DNA from: Neurospora crassa OR74A
Taxonomy: Eukaryota; Ascomycota; Sordariomycetes; Sordariales; Sordariaceae
Assembly: GCF_000182925.2 (NCBI RefSeq)
Contig: NC_026504.1
Span: forward strand, 5,456,001 to 5,520,000
Reading direction: 5' to 3'
DNA: 64,000 bases
Under the pieces are notes generated by a model. It made no database searches. It saw nothing but the letters and a program-made list of their open reading frames with translations, and had not been told where the DNA came from. Below, piece after piece: positions 37,310 to 48,933 of this stretch (position 1 is the stretch's first letter; every line of letters starts with the position of its first letter). A program made the position numbers and the translations under genes.

Positions 37310-39311
37310 TCACAAACGAACTCTTGAACTGCACGTTACACTCATAGATGGCGTAAGCTACAATAGTCACTGACAGAAAGCCACGAACGAACTTTTGGAG
37401 CCTACGTACGCTATGATGCCACAAGTGACAGGTAGTGTAGAAACTGACAGCGGATACGTAGCCCGAAAAGAACTTTTTTGCTTTCGGTGTGTGTGTGTGT
37501 GTCACAACGGTAAGAGAGCCCATTGGTTAGAAGACTCTCTGTTGAATCCCAGTTGGGAATAGTCTCATCCCTCTTATGGACGCCGGGATTCGTAACCTCC
37601 AAAGCTGCTTACACTACTGGTGTATTCCTAGAACCATCATCCATCCCTTCCACACCCAACGTACGTCAGCCCTGAAATGATAAACATGTGAAGTCTAAGG
37701 CTGAACTACCCTACGTACATCACCATCATCACCATCATGCGTGGACCTTCACCCCGAGCTTTGTGACCAACGTACGTACGTATTAATAAGATTTCCAATG
37801 GACGGGTAACTAGACTAAGCTTTTCGACCCTTGTGTATGTATATCCCCGCCCCGCTGCTTATCACGGTTGGCCGCGTACGTCGAACGACCCAAACAACAC
37901 CAAAACTCCCCGATCCAACATCCCCAAAGCGAAACGACAAAACAAAAAGCGGTATGACGACGGCAGTGCTTCCCAATACAACCCGAAAATTCTGGTAGCC
38001 TACTTACTTACGTTGCTTAACTTAACTGACAACTATTACTGCGTAAACAAACGTAATCCATCAACGTAGCCTGCTAGGTAGTCTTCGTACCTACCTGCCG
38101 CTGTCAGCACGGCTAGAGGTAGGTAAGCTTTTTCGTTCGGCAATCCACTGCCGACCAAGTCTTTCTTTTCCCAAACTTACCTACTGCGTACACACGCGGC
38201 TACTTTTTGTGCCTTTGTGTAACGACACATATATATATATATATATTTTTTTTTTTTTTCTCCTTGGGTGGCGTTTCGAAAAAAAATGTAACTTTCCCCC
38301 CCCTAGAAAAAGGTTCCCAATTGCACATGCACATGATGAATCATAGTGAATTATAATGGATGGCGCAGCCACACACGACTAGACTACCTAGTTAGCCTTA
38401 CTTTGATAGTATACTTGGTAGACGTTATTGAGTTACGCTGAGCATTTGGCTGTCATTTTCAATATGCATAGGTACCTAGCCATTGACAAATACTCGACTA
38501 GAAAAAATTTGGTTTCGGTGCTGTGACTCATTACTAAGGCATGATGGCCTTTGCTTTGCTTCACTTTTCATTGTTTTTGGTAGTAGTAGTAATTGGGCTG
38601 AGTTGTTTGACAGGGTTTCCCACGTGGTTTACATATGCAAGAGCATGGGTGGGTTCTTACTATTCCATCTGTTGTTGTCGTGGTTGTAGGGACAAGGAAT
38701 GCGTAGCCTAATGCCCTTGATTTTTCTTCTTCTTTGGTTACTGTGGAGATGAGGGTAGGAGGTAGTACACGTATGTGTATACGCACACCTGGTAAGCACT
38801 TACATCAAGGGATGGATGGATACTGAGATACGTTGATACCGATGGTAGATGGGGGAGAAAGGCGGAGTGGCTTTGCTTTGTTCGACGAAATCGGCCTTAC
38901 CCTTCTCACCTCACCGAAATTAGTGTAGGTACCTATTGTTGTGGTTCAGATGGGTAAGGGGAGATGAGGAGGAGGAGGAGGAGGAGGAGGAGGAGGAGGA
39001 AGAAAGCAGAGTTATCAGAGATGTATAAGAGGAGTTGATGGCCTCGCTTTTCAGGATGTTGTGTTTTTGTTCATCATCAACATCAACAGCTTCAGACTTC
39101 GTTCAGATCTCAAGTACTACCTACCTACCTAGGTACCTTCCTCGAGAACACAAGAACCACACCACACCACCAACCAACCAACTTGAAGCTTCACTTACAC
39201 GGACAACTTGAACACCACCAACACCATCTAAAGACATCCTCATCAAGACTCTTCGACCAACCATCACCACCACCACCACCCAAAGACCAACAGACACCAA
39301 AAAACAAAATC
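37310..39311. other. Intergenic region before the Ser-rich small gene
   Basis: 2 kb with no supported gene. It has AT and T tracts (38228-38260), a GGA repeat at 38968-39000, ACCTACCTAGGTACCT palindromes near 38470, 38930 and 39120, and a C/A-rich leader (39140-39300) that is probably the 5' UTR of the gene starting at 39312. Confidence 0.5.
38968..39000. repeat. GGA trinucleotide repeat
   Basis: Eleven tandem GGA units in the presumed promoter region about 310 bp upstream of the Ser-rich small gene. The tract is purine-only on the plus strand. Confidence 0.85.
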
Positions 39312-39695
39312 ATGTCCGCCTCAACAAACTTTAACTTCCCCTCCCACCCCACCTCCCGCTCTCACGCCCTCCAAATCGTCCAAGGCACTCGCGCCCTGGA
39401 ACAATCTCCACCTCTCGCCTCTTCCCACCAGTCTTCCTCAAAGTCCTCACCCAAGAAGAAGAACCACCACTACGCCGAATCCACCACCTCAACATCCAGT
39501 TTCTCCAGCCGAACCAGTCTCCTCAAGGACAAATTCCACTCCACTTTTGGATCTTCTTCTTCTTCGTCACCGTCTTCGTCTTCAGACAGCAGCAAGAGCA
39601 AGAGCAACAGCAAGTCCGTGAGTAGTAGTCCCATGAACAGCACCAGACAACAAGGGCTGTTCCTACTTGGTTCATCAATAAGGATGGGGCACTGA
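39312..39695 (+). CDS. Small Ser-rich protein of unknown function
   Basis: An unspliced reading gives 127 residues (start MSASTNFNFPS). The protein has a central KSSPKKKNHH basic patch and a long Ser-rich stretch after SSRTSLLKDKFHSTFG; no domain is recognised. The ATG follows a long C/A-rich leader typical of fungal 5' UTRs. A strong donor (GTGAGT at 39618) lies in the frame, and downstream there is an open 28-30 codon stretch ending at 39842 with the motif GKWQAVWLDYP that looks coding. A spliced form ending there is therefore possible, but the only acceptor that keeps frame is a poor GAG site. The C-terminus is thus uncertain, and the gene itself is moderately supported. Confidence 0.45.
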   Translation: MSASTNFNFPSHPTSRSHALQIVQGTRALEQSPPLASSHQSSSKSSPKKKNHHYAESTTSTSSFSSRTSLLKDKFHSTFGSSSSSSPSSSSDSSKSKSNSKSVSSSPMNSTRQQGLFLLGSSIRMGH

Positions 39696-39842
39696 TTCTT
39701 TTTTTCAATGTGGGGGGTTGTTGTGGGTGGTAGTATTAGGAAGACTTGAGATGATTTCGAGACGAGCAGCGGCATGGGGAAGTGGCAAGCGGTTTGGCTT
39801 GATTACCCTATGGGCAGGTCAGATCGTTCAAAGTATCGATAG

Positions 39843-40342
39843 CGAGTATGGACAATGAAAGGGGTCCCTCCCTCCCCGGCACGAGGGGTGGTGGGGCGGC
39901 ACGAGGGATGGGATAAAAAAGGATGATGGGTACGCATAAGGGCATGGTCAGGAAAACGGAAAAAAGAAGGGGAGTAGTTAAGAGGAGGCGTTTCTTATGT
40001 CTACCTCTACCACCTGGGAACTGGATGGATGGAACGTATTGTAGTGTACCTGTTATACCCGGGATAGAAAGAGGAGGACAGCGTACCAAAGAAAGGGCAG
40101 CAAATGGGTGAAATAAACTGCCAGCGCAATTCAATTCAGCAGAAGTCATAGGTTGAATTGAAAATCCGATTGAACTTGAACTTATCAATCCCAGAAACCA
40201 ATCGCGGCAAACGCCTCCCCCATAACCTTTTGTTGACGGATGAAGATAGTAAAACATCAAATATCAGATACAAGGCCACACAGCTCCAAACGTACCTCTC
40301 TTCCTATTAAGCCTATCTCCTTCATATCCTAACCTCCTGCCC
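39843..40342. other. Convergent spacer before the YIPF gene
   Basis: About 0.5 kb that probably holds the 3' UTRs of the Ser-rich gene (plus) and the YIPF-type gene (minus). A 150-codon minus frame (39808-40260) is open but has no recognised feature. Confidence 0.5.
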
Positions 40343-41480
40343 CTAGAACATCATCATCATCGTAGCCGGATCAGCAGGCTTCGCATCCCCACCACCCGGG
40401 GCAGCTCCCTTCGGACCATCCTTCAACGCCGGGCTTCCATGCGCAAAGAAGAGCACCTTGATGGCCAGGGCCAAACCAAAGTGCAGCGCCACCACGACAA
40501 ACAGCAGCACCTTGCTCGTCTGGCGATCCGTCGCGCTGAGCACCGGATACAGGTTCCTGAGCAAAAAGGCCACCGACACGCCGAACCCCACGCCCACAAA
40601 CACCCAGTTGAGGATGGTAATCGGCGACCAGCTGATCAGCGCCACAGGGATCCAGATGAGGTTGGAGTAACCGTACAAAGCCCAGCACTCGAGCAGGTTG
40701 GCGGATTCCGAACCAAAGTATCGCAGGGCAAGGTACAAAGCGACCGGCAGGACAAAGGTGTAGCCGTAGATGAGACCAGCGGCGCCTGTTGTTGTTTTTT
40801 TTGATCACATATCAGCCCCCAATTTTACTAAAATCAATCACCCATTCACCCAAAGGGAAAAAGAAAAAACAAAAAACTTACCGCTCAACAACCGAAAATC
40901 ATACGCAAACGCCTCCTTCCCCGTCTGCGCCAAATAATCACTAATCGTCCCGCCCAAGAACAAAATCAGCACCACCGTCGTCGCGATCCAAAACGGCCCG
41001 TACAGGTCCGGATTTCCCTCCAACACATCCAAAAAGTTGGCTCGCGGGTACAGGGCCGCCCAACACCGCTGCAGCACGCTGGACGTGTCCACGTCAAAGA
41101 ACTGCGCGTAAAAGGAGAGCGTCCAGAGGAAGCGCTTGCTGCTTCCTCCTCCCGAGTTGGAGGAGGTGCGGGCGGCGGTTACGGGAGCGGGAAGTAACCC
41201 GCCGCCGAGGGAGGAAGTGGAAGTGGTGTTGGTGTGTTGGGTGGATTTGGTGCCGTTGCGCCCGAGGGGGGAGGATTCGGAAAAGTTGGATTGGTGGAAT
41301 TCGAGATCTTCTTGGAGGTCGGTGTGGCCTAGGTCGCCCTGGAGAGAGAAGGAGAAAAAAGGGTGGTTAGTTGGGTATGTAAAGATCAATGACTACCATG
41401 GGAGCGGATGGGAGGGGAGGAGAGGGCGAACTAACCTCGTCGTCGACGTCTACGACTGCATCGTAGCCTGATCTGGACAT
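40343..41480 (-). CDS. Yip1-domain Golgi membrane protein, YIPF1/2 (Yip5) type
   Basis: Exons 41480-41436, 41338-40882 and 40785-40343 give 314 residues. YIPF proteins are multi-span membrane proteins of Golgi and ER-Golgi vesicles that interact with Rab GTPases. The cytosolic N-terminus (MSRSGYDAVVDVDDE, then GDLGHTDLQEDLEFHQ) leads to the family motif FYAQFFDVDTSSVLQRCWAALYP and NPDLYGPFWI. Five hydrophobic spans follow: one in exon 2 (ATTVVLILFLGGTI) and four in exon 3 (IYGYTFVLPVALYLAL, YSNLIWIPVALISW, WVFVGVGFGVSVAFLL, LLFVVVALHFGLALAI). The short tail ends in four Met and Phe. Introns are 97 and 96 nt; the first donor is GTTAGT. The YIPF1/2 branch is preferred over YIPF5/Yip1 because of the DLYGPFWI segment. 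Confidence 0.9.
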
Positions 41481-42183
41481 GGTGGCGGTTGTTTGCTGTC
41501 TGTTGGTCGGATGTGAGCTGTGATGACAAGTCTTTCGATGGTGATTTGGTTGGAGCTTGGGAACACGCCGATAGCTGTGAATCGCCTTGGAGTCAAATGG
41601 TATGATTAGTTTATGCTTAGTGTAAGTCGGTCTCTCGATAGGTAAGCTCCTCCAAAGCTACTTAGGTGGTCTGGTCCCTCCGGAAGCTGGTGGTGGACAG
41701 CTGTTTCAACGTGAGCCGCGTACACCAAAGGGTAGAGGTAGGTAGGTAGAGGTACGTACCGCTGTACACTTGCGTGCACGCCCCCTGTTGGGGTCCTGAA
41801 ACCGCAGCAGTGCACCCCCCCTTAACGGATTCCCGGTCCCTGCAGTAACTCCCCGCAATATGTCACGTGGGTCCAAAGTGGCCATCAAGGTAGTTGAGCT
41901 GTTTCGAGCGACATTCATAATCAAGCTCAAATTATTCTACAAGATCACTGCTTTTGGTAGGAGAGCTTCAATGCCCTTTTGTGTATCCCCACGGGCAATG
42001 TCCGAGTTTATTCATGAGCTACGTAGAAGTCCTCGACTTGACGTTTTCAGCCGTAGCCATCCATTCCCAGGTCCCGTGTTTCCCTGTCCTGTTGTCCTTA
42101 TGCCGTTGCCATAACCATACCCGTTTGCCCCCAAAAAGCCCAAATGCGCCAAACCCTGATGCTGGTACGTAACACTGAGCTGT
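41481..42183. other. Spacer between YIPF gene and ubiquitin-L40 gene
   Basis: 0.7 kb with the YIPF promoter and 5' UTR on the left and the L40 3' UTR on the right. GTAGGTAGGTAG repeats occur near 41732-41752. No gene is seen. Confidence 0.55.
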
Positions 42184-42968
<785 letters not shown>

Positions 42969-43324
42969 CTTGACCGGTTATTCCTAGGTGTGGTCAGTTG
43001 GAGGTGCAGTGGTGAAGGAGGGAGTGATGTGATGATGTCGGGGAACAGCAACAGGACGAAGCTATGATGGTGGGGTTATGGGAACGGCCGCTCTGGGCAA
43101 AGTGGTGCGTGCACATGTCACAGTGTTCATCAGCTTCATATCTGCACTGTACCTCCATCTTCAACACCAGAAGGTCGCCTCCACCAACGATTGCTAAGTA
43201 GTTTCCTCAACCGCACCCGATTTGTGCTCTTCTTCTAATGCTCAATATGGATATCTTCTGTCACAGTATCGGTCTCATACTGGTTTGATCCCGAGAAACA
43301 GCTCAGGCAAGTATTCAAAGCAAG
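42969..43324. promoter_or_regulatory. Promoter and 5' UTR of ubiquitin-L40, 3' UTR of Rrn7
   Basis: Only 356 bp separate the Rrn7 stop from the L40 start, so both the Rrn7 3' UTR and the L40 promoter lie here. I could not assign specific ribosomal-protein promoter boxes by eye. Confidence 0.6.
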
Positions 43325-45344
43325 TCATACCTCCCCCAACCTCATCTTCCTCTTCTCCCTCTTCTCCCAACCATACAACAGTTCCTCCAGACTATAAACC
43401 GCCTTCACCAAAGCCTTCAGTGACAGCCCCGAGATCTCCGCTGCTTTCTCATGGAACCTTCTCGCAGGTCCAGATTCTCCAAGTTGCTCAACCGACCTAA
43501 ACCGCTGATGAAGTGCACCCAGCCTCTTGATATTCTTCCCATCATTAGTCTCAGGCCTCGGTTCAACCAGCGTCATCGACTTTTGCACTCGATGCATCCG
43601 AGCAATGAGCTGCTCATCGGTCATGTCTTTGCTGCCGGGTTCCGGTAATCGCAGGACGTTCTCGAGAGGGAAGAGACGTTCGATTTCGGTTTCGTCTGTT
43701 TTCAAGTGTCTGTCAGTAAATCGTTTGCATTCTGACGGACACCCTGAGAGGGAAAGGAGGAGAAGGAGAAAGACATACCAGCAGCGCTCCATGATTTCAG
43801 CTGCGTCTCCTGATACCAATCCAAATACTCCACCATCTGCTCCTTACTCAAAGTCCAAACCTTCTCCGCATCCATGGTCGCAAAGTCGAGCCTCCTCAGC
43901 GGCTTCTCGGGCGGATCTGCGAACTCAGCCTCCCAAGCATCCCAGTCCATCTTCAACGTTAATGGGTCGTTGTTGTCTCGTGGATACCGCTTGACGCCGT
44001 CCATGGGGTACATGTACTTGGTTGCTAGCACTAGAGAGGCGACTAGTAGCACGTCTGGGATGTCGAGGAGGGTGTAGCGAGAGGTCTTGCCGGTGAAGGA
44101 AGACGCGTCGTCTTTAATGTTTTGGCGCGTTGGGAAGGTCCAGGAGAGGTTGAGCATGAGGCAAATTTGTCGGGCGTGGAGGTGTACCTCGGCTGGTATG
44201 ATGATGATGATTAGAGTGTGTGACTTTAGAGGAAGAGGGGCGGCAGAACTTACGTGGTAGAGCCAGATCTTTGAGGTATAAGATGAGGAGTGACGGTGCT
44301 GGGAGTGGTGGTGATACCATGCCATAGTTCTTCTTAAAACCTAGGGTCAAGGTCAACAACGACTTGTGAAGCTCGCTTCCGTCAAACTTTGCCCATCGTG
44401 TTAATAGCGTGCGCTGAGCCCAGCCAGGTAAACGTTCTCGTAGTTCGTTCGGCACCAGTTCAAGCTGAGTAGCAAGAAGAATGTCAGTAAGCGAACCTTC
44501 TTGTGAGTACAAAACTACACACCAACTTACCGCACCAAGAAACGGCAACTGGTTGTTCTTCGCCCACCGATAAATATCCCCTACCCTCACCGGCTCCTGC
44601 TTGAGCAGACACCCCATATAAATCAGCGCCAGCACTTCCATCGGGCCAGGCAGATCCCACAGCTCGCTCTCCCAATCCTTCACCCTGCTTGACCTCCTCC
44701 TCTGGCTCTTCACACTCTCATCAGCCGACGTATCCGTCGTTTCCGCCTGCGAGCTGTACATGACCATCTCGCTATCGGAACCCGACTGAGAGAGCGCACC
44801 ACCACCACCGCCACCATATTGCGACCCCGTTCCATCGTGATCAATCCCCTTTCCTTTCGCCTGGAGTGATGATGCCCTGGAAACGCTTTTGAGACCAATG
44901 AACTTGCGGATGCGTAGGTCCCAGAGATCGCGGCAGATAGACTCGAGCTCGTCCGAGAACCCTTTTTCGCGGATCAGCCAGAGGATTTGTTTGCGCAAGA
45001 TGATCTGCAAGCAGTCGAGGTAGAGTTCCTTGGCGTCGTTGCCTGAGAGATGTTTGCGCTCGGTTTCGCGCACTTCTTTTTCTTTGCGCACTACCTTACC
45101 GGTTTTACCGTAGTTGTCGTCTTCGTCGACGTCGAATTGGATGTACCCCTGGAGATATATGTATGGGATTAGCGACTGGATATGGGAGTCAATTTGCATT
45201 TGATTGTTTTGAAGTGGTTGATCGTACCTCAACTTCATGACCGCGCTGACAATATCTTCGTCCATTCTCCGAGTAGTACTTTCGCGCACGGCATTCGGTA
45301 CATCTCTGTCCGTTGGGAAACTTTCGCAGCCTTTGTTCATCCAT
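43325..45344 (-). CDS. rrn7: RNA polymerase I core factor subunit Rrn7 (TAF1B-like)
   Basis: Exons 45344-45228, 45148-44531, 44464-44254, 44192-43779 and 43695-43325 give 576 residues. Rrn7 is the TFIIB-like subunit of the Pol I core factor that recruits Pol I to rDNA promoters. The N-terminal zinc ribbon is visible as C15-x2-C18 and C32-x3-H36 (QRCTECRARKYY...RYCQRGHE). Then come GYIQFDVDEDD and the cyclin-fold region (YLDCLQIILRKQILWLI, LWDLPGPMEVLALIYMGC, PLPAPSLLILYLKDL, LLDIPDVLLVASLVLATKY). A Ser/Gly-rich acidic insert lies about residues 115-170. All introns are short (79, 66, 61 and 83 nt). The first ATG in frame is at 45344; no upstream ATG is in frame, but a short upstream exon cannot be ruled out. 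The stop overlaps a GTATGA, so a further small exon is possible. Confidence 0.9.
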
Positions 45345-46488
45345 ACTCTGTAGCGCTTGGCTGCGTGCCTGCTTGTTAAGACTGTAACGTTGTTCCTCGC
45401 TATGTCCCGTCACTGATGACGCATGGTCGAGCGGGGTGAGTGAGTGAGTAATGAAAACGGACGCACGGGTTCGTGAGGGGAATGGTCAAATGATTGAGGG
45501 CTGCAAAGGTCTCCTGTGTGTAGAGTAAAGATGGGTATAATACAGCTGGAAAAAAAGGATAAAGTGACGATAGTTACACTTATGTTGAAAGCGTGTTGGG
45601 TAGAGATGCGACTCGCCGAAAGAATGAAAATTTCAAACCCAAGCTGAAAAAGCGCGAGCCGACTTTGCCTTTGACCTTCCTTCTGATGAAAGTCGCCAAA
45701 ACTCGCCAAGATACAAAACGCCGCTTTGTCAACTACGAATCACTCCAAGTTGACCGACAGCAAACTGCTCTTCAGTCTGGTGTTTCGTTGTCTGCAGTCT
45801 GAAGTGAAGTCAGAGTGAGAAAGCATGGCTGGCCCAAGGGCATCGGACACATCGACCTCTAGATCGCTAGTGGAGGCATGATTGGTATACACAACAAAGA
45901 CTATCTGGCAGTTCATTGATGCTTTTATGATATCCTATAGAATGACCCACACATCGACGGAGACTAGCATATGCTTAAATCGTGAAGGTCGATATGTACA
46001 TGTCGACGTCAGTTGCGCCGCCAGTCATGCCTCGGTATCATTATCCCCACACGGCATGAACTTTGCTCATCCTATCGGAGACTAAACGAGACCAGAGAGG
46101 TACTCAGAACGGAGAAACCAACCTGGACCAACCAACAACTCAATCCAGCGAACGTTCGTGGTGCTAACAAACAGCACGGCTCTTTTGCGACTCGCAAACC
46201 ACCCGAAGTCAATAATTCGCACCGATACAACAAAGACCACGAGACGCTCAAGATGTTTGGCAGACGTTAGCTTCGTGCGACTTCTTCAGGAAGTCGCGCC
46301 CTATTCCAGCAGCTACCGGGTCCAACAAAACGGGGAGACGTGAAACCATTCATATGTGACCCTTAAACACAGATATAGCGCAAAAAAGACGGATATCTCT
46401 TAGCCAGGCAAAAACCAACAGAACCGTCCCATGAAGCCATCATTAAATGCCAAACGTCCGGTGTCCCTCCAACTCCTCCAAACTTCCT
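45345..46488. other. Spacer between eIF5A and Rrn7
   Basis: 1.1 kb between two minus-strand genes: eIF5A 3' UTR on the right and Rrn7 promoter and 5' UTR on the left. Open frames are under 100 codons and no conserved feature is visible. Confidence 0.55.
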
Positions 46489-47422
46489 TTAGTCCTTGTT
46501 AGAGGCCTCCTTGACATCGATGGCAGCCTCCTCACCCATGGCGGTCTGGACACCGACGACTGTATAGCAGTATTAGTATCGCGCAAGCTGGAAACGCGCA
46601 CGTGTCGGGGAAACTTACAGAAGTCCTTGCCCTCCTCCTCGAGCTTCTCAATGCGCTTGGCAAGCTCACCCTCGGGCATCTTGACGTCACGCTTCTCCTC
46701 ACCGTTGGAGTCAATAAGGACAAGGAAGTCCTCGTCGATGTAGGACTGTTGCACAAAGTTAGCTTCTAAGCTCCCGACCCAGCAATCTCGGGGGGCGTCC
46801 AGATAGTACGTACGAACTGGTAGTCGGTGCGCTTGACGTTGGGAACGTCCATGTTGTGGGTGGAGGGGCAGAGATCCTCGAGCTTCTTGCCAGTGAAGAT
46901 ATCGATGGCGACGAGATGGACCTTGGCGTGACCGTGCTTGCCGGTCTTGGAGGTCGACATGTCGACGATCTTGCAGGGACGGTTCTTGATCACGACATGG
47001 CCACCCTTGCGCAGAGCAGAGCACTGCATGGGGTAGGTGGCGGACGCACCAGCGTCGACGGAGTCGAAGGTGTGCTCATGCTGCTATATATGGGGACATG
47101 TTGGTTAGCACCCAATGCCTCTTTGTTGCTGATGATGATGGACGCGGCTATTGCGACGGGTAATCAGGTGAGAGATGGTGCGATTCGGGTTTCGTGCGTT
47201 AGGCGAGCAAAAGAAGCCATCCCCGTCCAAGGAAAAACACCACCGGAGGAGCGAGAGGGGGTCGGGCGATGAAGAGCGATGCGGGGTGACGAGTCTGCCC
47301 ACGCAGACAGCCGCCGCCCGCAAGCGAGCACCGGGTATAATGAAGTGTGTGACGATGATTTGTGAATGGGCGCGGCAACAGGTGGAAGATGGACTTACAG
47401 CGTCGTCGTGGGCGGCAGACAT
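46489..47422 (-). CDS. eIF5A: Translation factor eIF5A
   Basis: Exons 47422-47399, 47080-46814 (or from 47083), 46745-46619 and 46559-46489 give 162 or 163 residues. eIF5A helps ribosomes pass proline stretches and promotes termination. It carries hypusine, made on the Lys in [12 protein letters not shown], here about residue 56. The SH3-like N-terminal domain ([18 protein letters not shown]) and OB-fold C-terminal domain ([27 protein letters not shown], ending [14 protein letters not shown]) are complete. Intron 1 (about 318 nt) is long and sits after codon 8, a pattern seen in highly expressed genes. Its acceptor is a tandem TAGCAG, so a Gln may be included or skipped before HEHTF. The other introns are 68 and 59 nt. 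Confidence 0.96.
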
Positions 47423-48933
47423 CTTGAAAGGATTGACAAAGGATAAACCGTCGAAAGGGCAAGGAGAGACAGAAGATGATGGATCAAGACGCTGGAGGCG
47501 GCACGGGGAGAGGAAAAATATAGAGGGAGTTGAAAAAGGAAAAAAAGCGATTTTGAGCACGGGAGTCGAGAGGGACGAAAAAATGCAGCATCCCCGCCAG
47601 TGGTCCAGTCAGGAAAGGCCCCTCCTCCCTGCCACCTGGTGGGAAGCACCCACAACTCTCACACTGGCACACACAACGGAACGGAACTTGCACCCAAAGG
47701 CCCAGGGCGGGCACCAGTACCACAGTCCGCAGAGTCAGTTTTTTGCCTCTGAGAGGTTTCAGTTGTTGGAACAAATTGGCCAACCGACGACCCAAGTCTG
47801 GGCTTGCTTGCTTGCTTGCTGCATTAACCCTCACTTAACCCTCCTCACGTGCCACATTTTTCAAACCGTACTCACCTCTAACCCTCCAGTCCCTGTCCCC
47901 CTTCGCTCCCGCCCACCCTTCCCTTCCATCTTTGGCTGCGTCGGTGTCCTCACTCCATTCAGAAGGTTGTCTGTTACGACTGTTGGGTCCCGTCTGCAGT
48001 CAGTCAATCTGCACCTGAGACCAAGATCTCTCTTTTTTTTTTCCCCCCGGCTCTCCTGACTGACCGGTACACAACACAAAGTCGACCCCGCTGTTTAGTT
48101 ACACGGCAACAAGCTCCCTGACTTGTTTGAGTTTCTCGACCACTGAAGTCAGCATCGAGTGCCTTCACATATAGTTATATGCCTTTACTAGATAGTCTTG
48201 AACAATCTTGGCCCCTGGTCGTCTCATGGATGGTCATGACCTAGCCATCCCCTTCTGAGCAAAAAGATCCGAGTACAAAGGGCATGCATCGATGTATGTA
48301 GTGTTCTGCACACGCGATCGTGATCGATCTCTCCTCTTGTGGTGTCGCGGAACTGAAGAGGTCACTTCTCCCGCCCCGCCTTACCTACTTCCCTTGTATG
48401 TCTGGCTAAAGCGGCCAGGCTAGGCAATATGCGGGAAAGCTCCAATATCTGGCACGGGACCCGCTCGCTGTGAGTGGTGGCGGAGCGAATTAACCAATCA
48501 GATTCCATGCATACTCTAGTCTGTAACCCTCACCATCTGGTGGAGGGCAGAGGGCTAGCCTGCCGGCCAGCCTTGTGTCGGGTGCCCTGGACCCAGCTAG
48601 GTGCCCGTCGCTGCTGCTGCTGCTGCTGTTGCTGCTGCCAGGCAATTGCTGCTAACTAACTCTCAGGGCATCCATCATTCCACTTCCACTTCCATGCCAA
48701 GCCGAGCTGGCGCGCATTCGACGATTCCAAGGGTCTCCTGGAGACCTGACAAACGAAGCTGCGACGGAGAGCGACAACGGAATCGCCCAAGTCCCACGTC
48801 TATCGGCATATGACAGAAGACAACGACAACCGTTTCGAGTCCGCCAGCGTGATACATACCTGTCCCATATCAGTTTCCTGCCGCACCAGCATGCCCCTCG
48901 CGTCGCCTCGTCTCTGGCGGTGCTTGATTCGCT
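47423..48933. promoter_or_regulatory. Divergent region between eIF5A and VPS52
   Basis: 1.5 kb holding the eIF5A promoter and 5' UTR (left) and that of VPS52 (right). A T-run (48028-48043) and a CTG repeat (48609-48640) are present. A 294-codon plus frame (47175-48059) starts inside the eIF5A gene and runs through this promoter; it has no domain and no similarity I recognise, so it is not annotated as a gene. Confidence 0.5.

Noticed and set aside
45410-45709. 99-codon frame upstream of Rrn7
   Set aside because: Different frame from Rrn7, no recognisable feature, and it lies in the presumed promoter and 5' UTR.
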